In this document: one piece after another, positions 55,195-64,000 of the stretch
Position numbering within the stretch: the first letter of the stretch is position 1
How the letters are laid out: every line of letters begins with the position of its first letter
Origin: Bettongia penicillata ogilbyi
Taxonomy: Eukaryota > Chordata > Mammalia > Diprotodontia > Potoroidae
Direction: 5' to 3'
DNA: 64,000 nucleotides
Assembly (NCBI GenBank): GCA_023548195.1
Contig: JAJHZJ010000416.1
Location: 2,082,896 to 2,146,895 of the forward strand
Notes under the pieces: model-generated
What the model was told of the DNA's origin: nothing
The model's database searches: none
What the model saw: only the letters and a program-made list of their open reading frames with translations
Made by a program: the position numbers and the translations under genes

Positions 55195-55615
55195 AGAGAT
55201 TCATTCCAGTCCTGGGAGGACAGCCTTCACAATGACCCAGAGACACCAGAGGTGGGATGTCATGTAAGGGACACCATGAAGAGCAGTTAGACTAGAGATA
55301 ACATGTGAAGGCAACTAATGTGTAATGCATCCTCAAAAACAATCTATAGCCACAGGGCTTTAAATGCAATAGAAACATTTGTATTTTACTTAGCTATAGT
55401 AAAAGAGCCCCTACAGCTTCTTGAGCAGAACAGTTGACGGTCTGTGCTTTAGGCATATCAGTATGGTAACTGTAGTGTGCAGAGGGGAGAGATGAGGTAA
55501 GGAAGCCATTATGAAGCTATTGAAAAAGTCTGGGCAAAAAATTTTGAGGGTCTGAGTGAGGGTAGTGACCATGGTATAGGAGAGAAGGGAGCGGATGCAA
55601 GAGATGTTGGGGAGC
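55195..55615 (-). mobile_element. L2, antisense, right part
   Basis: 'ccagtcctgggaggacagcc', 'cacagggctttaaatgcaat', 'ggaagccattatgaagctat' and 'agtgagggtagtgaccatgg' continue the L2 from 54515. Confidence 0.65.
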
Positions 55616-55679
55616 AAGGGACTATGTCTTTACTTTTCTTTGTATTTCTAGCACTTAGCATTTTTTCTAGTAAGTACTT

Positions 55680-55913
55680 GGGACAGTTAGGTGGCACAGT
55701 GAAAAGAGTGCTGGGCCTGGAGTCAAAAAAATTCCTTTTCCTGAGTTCAAATCTGACCTCAGATACTTACTGTGTGACCTTGGGCAAGTTACTTAACAGT
55801 GTTTGCCTCAGTTTCCTCATCTGTAAAATGAGCTGGAAAAGGATATGGCAAACCACTCCAGTATTTTTGCCAATAAAACTCCACATGAGGTCGTGACTGA
55901 AACAACTCAACAA
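55680..55913 (+). mobile_element. Complete SINE with 13-bp target duplication
   Basis: Head 'gacagttaggtggcacagtg', core 'gtgtgaccttgggcaagtta' and 'cctcatctgtaaaatgagct', tail 'gaaacaactcaacaa'. Flanks CTAGTAAGTACTT (55667-55679) and CTAGTAAGTTCTT (55914-55926) differ at one base. It inserted into an L2/MIR tail that is readable on both sides (55610-55679 and 55927-55955). Confidence 0.88.
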
Positions 55914-55954
55914 CTAGTAAGTTCTTAAAAAATGCTTGTTGACTGACTCATAGT

Positions 55955-56460
55955 GCTGTTGTTATCATATAAATGGTTTTCCTGGTTCTGCTTCTTTCTG
56001 TGTCCTCTCATAAAAGTTTTCCCAGGATTCTCTGACTCTGTCTCTGTCATCATTTCTTGTGGTGCAGTAATATTACATAATACTGACATAATTTGCGTGG
56101 TCATTCCCCTAGTTGATGAGATACATACTTCCTTCTTTGCTATGATACCCCAAAAAAACCTTCCACAAGGGATATTTCCAAAGATATAAAGCCCTGAAAG
56201 GAATAAAGCTCGTAATTCAGTCTCAAAATGGACCGTCACCAGTTGGCTCCCAATTATTTTATTCATTTTATCATTATTTTGAATGAGACTTCCATATCAT
56301 TTCTTCATGGATTTTGTTACTGCTTTATAGAAGTGTTGATTATCTCTAAGAATTCATTTTTTTACCCCCCGATGCATAGTTGAAGCTATTGATTACCCCA
56401 AATATTCTCCTTGATAATTTTCTGGGTAAATCATCATGTCATCAGCAATAGGGTATATGT
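55955..56460 (-). mobile_element. L1 fragments, antisense
   Basis: 'ttcctggttctgcttctttc', 'catttcttgtggtgcagtaa', then 'ttatctctaagaattcattt' and 'gtaaatcatcatgtcatcag' are antisense L1 3' and RT text with a deletion between them. Confidence 0.65.
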
Positions 56461-56464
56461 AATT

Positions 56465-56600
56465 TAGAGCCTTAAAGAATTGTCTTGGGCCATTGGAATT
56501 AAAGTGACTTGCCCATGCTCACATAGCTAATGTGTATCAGAGACAGATTTGAAACCAGGTTTTCAACTTTCAAAGCTATGCCATGTTGTCTTTTTCTTAA
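56465..56600 (-). mobile_element. SINE fragment, antisense
   Basis: 'aagtgacttgcccatgctca' and 'gatttgaaaccaggttttca' form the antisense core. Confidence 0.65.
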
Positions 56601-56777
56601 GGATACGTCATATAAAATAAAATAAGTAAATACAAAATTAAAAAATAGAACATTTGCAATGTACTTTATAGTTGTTTTTATTATATTTTTTATATGTTTT
56701 TATTATATTAGAACATGAAAAATAAGTTTATTTTTCCTCAATATATGCTTTCCTGTCTATATTTCTCACCATAAGGT

Positions 56778-56850
56778 GTATTTATATGTATGTATATATG
56801 TATATACACACATGTATACACACATACATATGTATGTATTCCTATTTCTG
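56778..56850. repeat. (TATG/CA)n low-complexity tract
   Basis: Alternating TATATG, ACACAC and ATACAT units. Confidence 0.75.
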
Positions 56851-56899
56851 TTTTATATACATTATAAAACTATTATTCACAACTTAATACTAGATATTT

Positions 56900-57095
56900 C
56901 TTGAGGAAGCATGGCATAATGGATAAGAAATAACCTTGCACAGGAAGATGAAGTTCAAGCTCAGCCTCTGACATGTTAAGTGTGTAATTCGGAAGAGTCT
57001 AGGTATGTCCCAAGTAATTCTCTTCAGATTGTTAAGTTTCCAATGGATTGCTGGTCTGCATAGGTGTGAAGCAAGTTACTATGCTGAAAGTTTCC
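56900..57095 (+). mobile_element. MIR-like SINE
   Basis: 'gaagcatggcataatggata', 'gaagttcaagctcagcctct' and 'ggattgctggtctgcatagg' match a marsupial MIR-derived SINE, decayed. Confidence 0.6.
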
Positions 57096-59920
57096 TGAAG
57101 AATGAAATAAGTATAAACAGTCTCTTTGTGCAGATAGGAACCAGGTGATACTTTTTCAGAAATATTTTGTTTTTAATGATTGAAGTTTTTTTTTCTATAG
57201 ATCTTAATAAAGGAAATTGGGGTTATTATTGGCTAAAAAGATAAAGCATTGATGTTTAGTTTTTCCATATAGATGTTTTTATCTCACCAATAGTCACAAG
57301 CTTTTGAGGGTGTGAAATGCTGAAAGTGTCTTTATAGCTCCATCCCCTCAAGATCTAGTACAGTGCTTTCCTTGCACATATAGTAAGTCATTCATTTAAA
57401 TCATGGTTAACTGTAATTGAACATTAAAAAAATAATCTGGAGTTTGCTAGGAGAATGTTAAATGGGGAGGATTATTAAGTAGTAATTAAATATGGCACTG
57501 CAGCAAGTTTTTTTTAAGACCAAAATGATGAAGTTTGAAACTTGCTGATCGAGCGCAGTTCTTGTTTATGTTCTTCTCTAAGTTTTCTGCAGAGGGTCTG
57601 CCCAACATAAACCCTTTCTTGCTCTCTCTGGACATGGGGAAGAAGTAGTCGGAGCATTCAGGCTCTCCACTTTTCATCCCTCACCATATGACTAATCCAT
57701 CTCTTCCCTGAATGTGTATTTCCCTAATAATATCTTTTACTCTTCCTTTTCAGAGTTTCTCACTGGTTTATATGTTACATCCTAGCCCTCTCATTTCCCC
57801 TTGGGTGATCTTCATTTTCAGATCTTTGGAGAATTTAGCAGGAGGGAGAGAACTGGTTTGATTGCCTTTAGGAAATTGCAAATTGCTCTCAATGAGCTCA
57901 AGTACTGCCTGGAAACAAAAACCCATTATTTTAAATACTAATCTTCTGCTTGTGGTTGCAAGACATAGAACACAGTGTCTGAAGAATTGAGTTATATACT
58001 TTGAGAAAAATCTGTTTTCCTTCTATTTTTATACAATGCAAAATTTAGTAATTTCTCAGACGTTTGTAATTTTACATCCATATGTGCAAACTTAGGCTTA
58101 AGGTAAGCTTAGATTAATTTAGGAAGCACTGATATTGCCTGAATGATTTTCTTTTTATGTTATTTTTGGATTTTCATTGTGTTGTTAAGCCATTGTGATG
58201 TTCTGTTTACTTCTTGAGTCTTTTGGCCTCCCTGTCCAGTAAAGGAAATGTATACTCTTGGGATGATTTCCTCAAAGCTGAGGCTTTGGTTGTAACTTGG
58301 CATGATAACTTGGAGGAGTAACTGAGTGCAAGATACTACTTTAGATAATATAGGGGGTAGATAGATTAGGTCACACCTACACAATTGGCTTGTTTCAATG
58401 GTAAGCCAGACTCAGGCTTTAAAGAAATTTTTCTTGTAGAATTATCTTCCTTACTTGGAAAGAATTGCTAATTATAAGGTATAAGAAAAATTTTCTGAAG
58501 ATAAATTTCTTTGGGTTGTTCAGTATATTGGATATGGAGAGAGTATTCTTTCCTTTTAAAATCTTACATACCTTACTTTAAAAAGTAACCAATGAAAAGG
58601 CTACCAGATTCAGAAAAGAGTGCTTCTTTTTGCAAAATAAGGCATCTTCAGAAGCCTTATTCAACCAATTACTGAAGAAAAAACACTATTAAGAGTTTTC
58701 AGTCTGTCTTTCTCTGAAATTTATTTGCAGGTCATTTGAAGTGATGACAGCTTGTATTTGTTAATAGTTTTTTCTGCTAATTCCTGTATTCATCTTCCTT
58801 ATCCTAGAGAAAGGTGTGAAACTAATTTTCCAGTGTGGATAGGTGTAAAAGGTCCTCTCTTGCCGCAACCAATTCATTCCTGTAGTTGGTAAATTTTATA
58901 ACAGATTCACTGATGAACAGCAAACATTATGCAAACTTAGAAAATTTGAAGATCTTGTGCCTTAAGCCTGCCATATTGGTCTTATCTGTACAATAGTGAG
59001 ATTATTTTATCTTTATATCAGATTTGGGAATTGGAAGGAACCTCAGAGTCCAACCAATGCCTGAGTAGGAATCCTGTTCCTGTGTGTTATGATTAAATTA
59101 TCGACACAAAGAGAGGCCCTACATATATAGTTTGATGTATCCAGTGAGGCATAAACCATCAATTCAGTATATCATTGTGTATTAATACAATCTACTAATT
59201 TGATTTTTGTCTAGCCTCTAGATAATGAACAGCCCACGTGTTCCAGGAGCTGTTGGATCGAACCTCTGTTACTAATTAAGAGTTGAGCTCTTGGCTTTGT
59301 TACTTCATAATTCACAAGCACTCTCTAACAAATTGTAAAAGGAGAGTCTGGGAAATGACCAGTAAATATGAATAATGGGAATTGGGAAGAAGAATTACCA
59401 TTTACATAAAGATAGGAGAAATGTTAAAGTGCTTTAAGACTGATGAAAATCTTGGCTAAAATTGCATAAATAGGGATTATTATTATTGTATTAGTTTTAC
59501 CTGGCCTTGCATATTGTAGAACCTCATTTAACTACTGCCCTTGGGGAATGGTGTCTTGTGGGATTTTCTTTATAGCTGAAGTTATTTATGAAAATTAGGT
59601 GCTAAAATTTTTACGCTAGTTTGATGAAAAGATTTCTATAATGATTTGCATATAGCTCTGTCTTTAACCATTTCTTGAATAAATTTAGTTGTCATGAGCA
59701 TCAGTTATTTTACTGCGATGCCTTCTTCAGTTCTGTTGAGGAATGGCCTGAGACTATTTAGAATTAAAATCTTTTTATATTTTTTTCTGGCTACTGTGCT
59801 ACTGCCAGACTATGTAATCAAAACAGTGGTTTACCAGGGGTGCCTCTGGCAACCCCTATTCCCTTTTGGGTTGAGAATTCAGGCAATTTAAGCTTTCTAA
59901 GTGTTAGAAATATGTATTGA
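57096..59920. other. Intron 2, mostly unique sequence
   Basis: About 2.8 kb without a clear repeat. A short antisense MIR-like piece may lie near 59027-59065 ('gaattggaaggaacctcaga'). No exon matching the calcineurin B EF-hands was seen. Confidence 0.55.
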
Positions 59921-59924
59921 ATTG

Positions 59925-60475
59925 GTCAGCCAGCATTTGTTAAACACTTAATATATGCCAGGTACTGTGCTAAACTCTGAGGGGTGAAAAGAAAGGCCAA
60001 ACAACAACAGTGCCTGTTCTCAAGTGGTTCAGGCTATTGAGGGAGACAACATGGAAATGATTATGTGTAAAGAAGATATATTCAGGATAAAGTAGAGATC
60101 ATCAGTAGAGGGAAGGAGCTAGCAATAAAGAAGGGAGATTGTGAAAGGCTTCTTATAGGACATGGAATTTTAGTTGGGACCAGAAAGAAGCCCCAGAAGC
60201 TGGGAGATGGCAATGAGGAGGGAAAGAATTTCAAGTGTGAAGGACAACCAGCGAAAATGCATGGAATTGGGAGATGAAGAAAGTGTCTTTTGAGGAACAA
60301 CAAGGAGACCACTGTAACTGGATCACGTTATATTGGGAAAGACGAAGTTATCAGAGGACTCAAAAGGAAGGGGACCAGGTTAAGAAGGTCTTCAGAAAAT
60401 TAACAGAAGGATTTTATATTTGATTCGGAAAGTTATAGAGAGCCACTGAAGTTTATATTAAATGGAAAAGTAGTT
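59925..60475 (-). mobile_element. L2 3' part, antisense
   Basis: 'cagcatttgttaaacactta', 'atgccaggtactgtgctaaa', 'gggagacaacatggaaatga', 'ttagttgggaccagaaagaa' and 'agagagccactgaagttta' follow the inverted L2 3' order for about 550 bp. Confidence 0.8.
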
Positions 60476-60483
60476 TAAACATG

Positions 60484-60538
60484 TAGTTTAAACTATGGTT
60501 CCTTGTTTAAATTATATCCAGGTATTGAATACCTGGAT
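60484..60538. other. Palindrome cluster
   Basis: TAGTTTAAACTA (60484-60495) is a perfect 12-bp palindrome. A second TAGTTTAAAC lies just before it (60471-60480). At 60516-60538 the arms ATCCAGGTATT and AATACCTGGAT are perfect inverted repeats around one G. Confidence 0.6.
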
Positions 60539-60539
60539 T

Positions 60540-61530
60540 TAGGGTCATCAGTTATTATTACTAATAAGCAAAAAGCCTTTGAGTTTTTATTTTTTTGGCA
60601 GGGAGACAGGAAGGAAAATAATTCTCTGCTGTATTTTGAATAGGTGTATTTCAGATAGGGAAACCATTACGTATTTATACTGCCAAAATTCTGTTTTCCT
60701 TTGTAGTATTTAAAACATAATATTTTGTAAATATTAAGCATTTTTAATGTTTATCCATTTTTCTTTTATGTGAATTGTGCATTGCTAAATTTTACATCTC
60801 GGTAAAACTTCGTTATTAAAAAACCACAAGTTGTTGTTTTACAGTGAAAATCAATGGAGAGTTTGGGCAGGAATTAAGATTGACTTTACAACAAATTCAC
60901 GCATTGCAGTTACATTCTGTTTGGATTACCTTTATGTAGATGGGTACTTCCTTTTTCGAGAAATAAAGCAGGAAAAAAAGACATTGTTTCATTCTAAATT
61001 TTTCCAACTAGTATTCTATCTTTATTTTACTACAAACTAATTTAATAGCATGTTAGAATAAAACTAGGACTTGAGATAATTTAACTTTAGCCCTCTTATA
61101 AATTAAAGAGGCATTGAATACATCTGCTGTTTTTTACAACCCTGAATGCTGTCCCTTGTTTTTTTTCCTAATTGGATAAGAGCTGCAAATGCTACTCTGT
61201 TGTAGTTGCATAACCCCCTCACCCTCCCACTTTTTGTAATCTTGACTCTAATGTAATTTTTTTCTTAAGGTTTGTTTTTTAGAGAAATTAAAGAGGAAAC
61301 CGAGAAATCTTATTCACTTGAGGAGGAACGGATCTATTATAACTTTTTGGTGTTCAAAACTAATTTTTTAAGACGTAAAGTTTTTGTTTTTTTAAAGCTT
61401 AGTAGGTTATGGGGGAAAAAACATTTACAACCTCTTTTCAAGGTCTGTTTGGTTGCCTCATCAGAGCGTGGAGGTGACCCAGGATTCTCAAAAGTTTTGT
61501 TAGTAGATGGTACCTCTGATGACAGTTTGC
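60540..61530. other. Intron 2, AT-rich, no recognised element
   Basis: Some + strand open stretches (for example 61272-61655) have acceptor-like TTTTTTAG before them but no similarity to calcineurin B or another family I know. Confidence 0.45.
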
Positions 61531-61559
61531 TTATGGAAGGAAGGAAAGGAAGGAAACAA

Positions 61560-61805
61560 GCATTTCTTAATCTCCTACTGTGTACAGATGTTTTCTCATT
61601 GATCTTCACAACAGCCTTGGGATGTAGATACTATTGTTATCCTCATTTTTTCTGAGGAAAATAAGACCATTCCTAACTGAGGCAGACTAGCTTTAAGTGA
61701 CTTGCCCAAGGTCACAAAGCTGGTAAGTGTCTGAGGCCAGATTTGAAGTCAGGTCTTCCCAGCTGCTTGCCCAATGCCTTTCTCTTGTACTACCTCGCTG
61801 CTCTG
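61560..61805 (-). mobile_element. MAR1-type SINE, antisense
   Basis: 'tgatcttcacaacagccttg', 'gtgacttgcccaaggtcaca' and 'ctggtaagtgtctgaggcca' in order. A GGAA-rich tract (61535-61557) precedes it. Confidence 0.75.
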
Positions 61806-62685
61806 TGGACAGAAATATCCAGGGAAGCTTATTACTAGAAGGTTGACCTTAAGGTGAAGATTTGAGGGGAAGGGATTCCCTAACTTGTGATTATCAGCTA
61901 AGGTAGGAAAAGGTGGTGATCTTTGTTGCTGAAGAAAATACCCATATGGAATCATAAAACTTTTGAAGTATTAAAAAAGAATCTATTCATTCTTTATACT
62001 GTGAAAATAAACAAGGACCACATAATTACATAGAATGAACCTACTTAAAAGATAATTTCATTGGTTAAAAGATTTGTGTGAGGCAAGGAGAGGGTACTGA
62101 GATGGAAATTGCTCTCCCAGAAGGTGATGATAGTTTGGGGATGACAATTCAACTTACCCTTGAACCCAGTTTCCTTGTCAGTAAAATGAAAGGGTTGATA
62201 TAGATGTCTTGTAAGACCCATTCCAACTCTCTGTATGATTTTTAAAGGCCTAAAACTGGGGCATATCCAAATAATTTATATTTATTTTTATTTTTAAAAT
62301 TTATATTTTATATAAATTTATATTTATTTTGACTATACTTAAAAAATTTATATTGTCACTGTACATAATAAATTAGTCCTTAACCTAATGTTTGTTTATG
62401 AATTCATTTTGTGAAGTTTATATCACAGGAAAATACCTGACTCTAAAAGAGTTTTTAAGAGAGGAAGTTTAAATTCATTTAACAACTTTGGGGACTGAGG
62501 ATAAAATACATAAATTCAAAATGACAGTGATGATACCTCTTTAATGTTTATGTTTTCCTTGATGTCTGTGCTTCCAAATATTATAGAGTTCTATAAGGGA
62601 ATTGATGCAATAAGTGTTCTGGTCAACTTATTCAAAATATTATTCAAAATAATAGCTTGCAATTAACCATGACACTTTAAAAAAA
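61806..62685. other. Intron 2, with one SINE tail and an AT-rich tract
   Basis: A sense MIR-like tail lies near 62150-62245 ('cagtttccttgtcagtaaaa'). 62270-62350 is nearly pure A/T, with repeated TTTATATTTATT units. Nothing else is recognisable. Confidence 0.5.
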
Positions 62686-62689
62686 TCTT

Positions 62690-62945
62690 CCTCATAAGAA
62701 TCTTGTGAGGTAGATAGTACAGGTATTATTTTAGCATTATGTAGTTGTAAATACCAAGGTATAGGTTTTGATTTGCTCATAGTTATACAAATGAATTCGT
62801 GTCTTTCTGTCTCCCTCTTTTTACAGATGAGAAAACTGAAACACATAGAGTTTAAATGACTTGCCCATGTTCTTCTTGTAGCTAGTTGGTGGCCCAGTTG
62901 AAATTTGAAGTCAGATTCCCCTCCACTTTGCTTAATAAATGTTGA
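62690..62945 (-). mobile_element. MIR-type SINE, antisense, interrupted
   Basis: 'atcttgtgaggtagatagta' and 'cagatgagaaaactgaaaca' belong to one antisense element, separated by about 90 bases of other sequence; 'aaatgacttgcccatgttct' follows. Confidence 0.6.
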
Positions 62946-63204
62946 TTGATTAACTTAAGTCCTATGCTTTACCCATTTCATTGTGCTATTTCTAACAATT
63001 GAGAAGAAATTAAAAGACAGTTAAATTTTGGGAAATTTAATTATCTTTTTATTTATAAGATAACAAAGGCAAGAGAAACACTTTAAAAACCTATGAGACA
63101 CTAAAGACTGACATGAATAACTAATTTTATACAAATGAGAAGGGGAAATAGAATTTAAATATTTGATAGCTTCCATCTTTAGAAAGCTCATTTTTATTTG
63201 GTAA

Positions 63205-63370
63205 CAATTTTTGTGGGGGGAAATGGCGGAGGCAAGGGAATCAGTTTTAGGTGACTTGCCCAAGGTCACACAGCTAGTAAGTGTCAAGTGTCTGAGGTCG
63301 CATTTGAACTCAGATCCTCCTGACTCCAGGGCCAGTGCTCTATTCACTACACCACCTACTTGCCCCTTTT
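63205..63370 (-). mobile_element. tRNA-derived SINE, antisense
   Basis: 'gtgacttgcccaaggtcaca', 'gtgtcaagtgtctgaggtcg', 'ctcagatcctcctgactcca' and 'cactacaccacctacttgcc' give the antisense core and head. It is one of the less diverged copies. Confidence 0.8.
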
Positions 63371-63396
63371 ATTTATTTGTTTTTTAAGTTTTTGCA

Positions 63397-63418
63397 GGGT
63401 GGGGGGTGTGGGAGTGGG
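63397..63418 (+). other. G-quadruplex motif
   Basis: GGG-T-GGGGGG-TGT-GGG-AGT-GGG fits the four-run G3+ rule with short loops, in the sense strand of intron 2. Confidence 0.55.
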
Positions 63419-63419
63419 A

Positions 63420-64000
63420 GGTGGAGGGAAACAATTTTTTCTTGTTACTCCTTGCATTGAGTGCCATTTGTACAAAGCCCTGAGCTTTGATGATTCAGGA
63501 TTGAGCAGTATGTTCTTTTTTTGGTATTAATACAAATATTGACTGTTGTCACTTATCTCTTCATATTTTTTTTAGTTCTTTTATGCAATTAAATCAGTTA
63601 TGTCTTAAATACCTTTAATTACTTGATTTTGGAAGTGAAGTTCAAGAAGCATAGGATTTTAATATTGTATGTATAAGATTATAACCCAGGAAATATATTC
63701 TTTTCTTATCCCAGCTTTTGATCTAATATAGGGGTCTTACCAGCAAGTATTAAATTTAATTACTCTTTCCAGTTTCTTTATTTTGATGTGAGAATTGGCA
63801 TGACTTTACTGACAGGTGAATATTTCTTGGAAAGAGCATTGGATTTGGAGTCAGAAGACTTGGGTTGACCAATAAAGTTGTTAATAGTACCTTGCTACTC
63901 CTTTAATAGAAATCTCAATAATGTCTTTTAAAGGTAGTAGTCTTTCTATTTTCTCCTTACCCTTTTTCCTCTTTCAAAGAAATGTGTGAAAAGATCACTT
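63420..64000. other. Intron 2 to the window edge
   Basis: AT-rich sequence with a SINE head fragment near 63820-63880 ('ggaaagagcattggatttgg'). The next PPP3R1 exon is not reached. Confidence 0.5.

Larger units (their letters stand above)
900..64000 (+). other. PPP3R1: PPP3R1 transcription unit, 5' part (left edge approximate)
   Basis: This is the gene span of calcineurin regulatory subunit B type 1, the Ca2+-binding EF-hand partner of the calcineurin A phosphatase. Only the leader, the start codon and exon 2 lie in the window. I found no sequence encoding the EF-hand exons to the right of exon 2, so the gene continues beyond base 64000. The transcription start was not located; it should lie inside the CpG island, probably between about 650 and 1200. 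Intron 1 is 1445-47337. Intron 2 starts at 47378 and is open at the window edge. All other features here are promoter elements or intronic repeats. The identification is strong because the joined peptide, exon sizes and phase all fit. Confidence 0.9.

Noticed and set aside
60831..61040. Acceptor-like TTTTACAG followed by an open frame as PPP3R1 exon 3
   Set aside because: The peptide does not resemble the EF-hand 1 region expected after CSHF, and there is no fitting donor.
61272..61655. 127-codon + strand frame as a possible PPP3R1 or other exon
   Set aside because: No EF-hand residues (DxDxDG) and its right end is an antisense SINE.
1..64000. CRISPR array, operon, phage or bacterial mobile system
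   Set aside because: The window has spliced exons, a CpG island, SINEs and LINEs; there is no regular spacer array and no bacterial-type gene density.
1..64000. Endogenous retrovirus or LTR pair
   Set aside because: No TG...CA-bounded direct repeats, primer binding site or gag/pol/env-like frames were seen.
1..64000. tRNA or other small RNA genes
   Set aside because: tRNA-like A and B box text occurs only inside SINE heads; no standalone cloverleaf was recognised.

Overview
The window looks like nuclear DNA of a marsupial mammal. It holds the 5' part of one protein gene, PPP3R1 (calcineurin regulatory subunit B, alpha isoform), on the + strand, embedded in very long repeat-rich introns. The identification rests on two short coding pieces with correct splice sites. 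A CpG-island exon ends ATG|gtgaga at 1442-1444. A 40-base exon at 47338-47377 then continues the protein as M-GNEASYPLEMCSH and leaves a phase-1 donor, which is the known N-terminus and exon structure of vertebrate calcineurin B. The EF-hand exons are not in the window. The gene therefore runs off the right end, with intron 1 of 45,893 bp and at least 16.6 kb of intron 2.

The marsupial assignment comes from the repeats. They include tRNA-derived MIR/MAR1-type SINEs, SINEs with an RTE/BovB-like tail, long L2 copies, a CR1/L3 copy, a BovB/RTE fragment, marsupial-type L1 3' ends, and HAL1 (half-L1) elements that carry ORF1 but no ORF2. I cannot name the species.

Layout: 1-2000 is the CpG-island promoter, 5' leader and start codon. 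2000-18000 is intron 1 with L2, CR1/L3, RTE, SINE and hAT-MITE copies. 18005-22335 is a long antisense L1. 22335-31900 is SINEs, L2 and unique AT-rich DNA. 31986-36090 is a head-to-head pair of L1-family 5' ends, namely a 3'-truncated antisense copy and an almost full-length sense HAL1. 36100-42400 is L2, SINEs and unique DNA. 42440-46930 is an older HAL1 fragment followed by an internally deleted antisense L1. 47338-47377 is exon 2. 47378-64000 is intron 2, with several opposed L1 3' ends, L2, SINEs and, at its right end, mostly unique AT-rich sequence.

No other gene, RNA gene, CRISPR array or intact transposon ORF could be supported. I found no new protein system. The most interesting signals are architectural: the Met-only exon separated by 46 kb from the myristoylated Gly2; the open upstream frame in the leader; a 5'-complete but 3'-truncated L1-family insertion with a perfect target-site duplication; the roughly 0.9-kb head-to-head inverted repeat it forms with a full-length HAL1; a hAT MITE nested in a SINE with a visible 8-bp duplication; and a perfect palindromic RFX-type X-box in intron 1.
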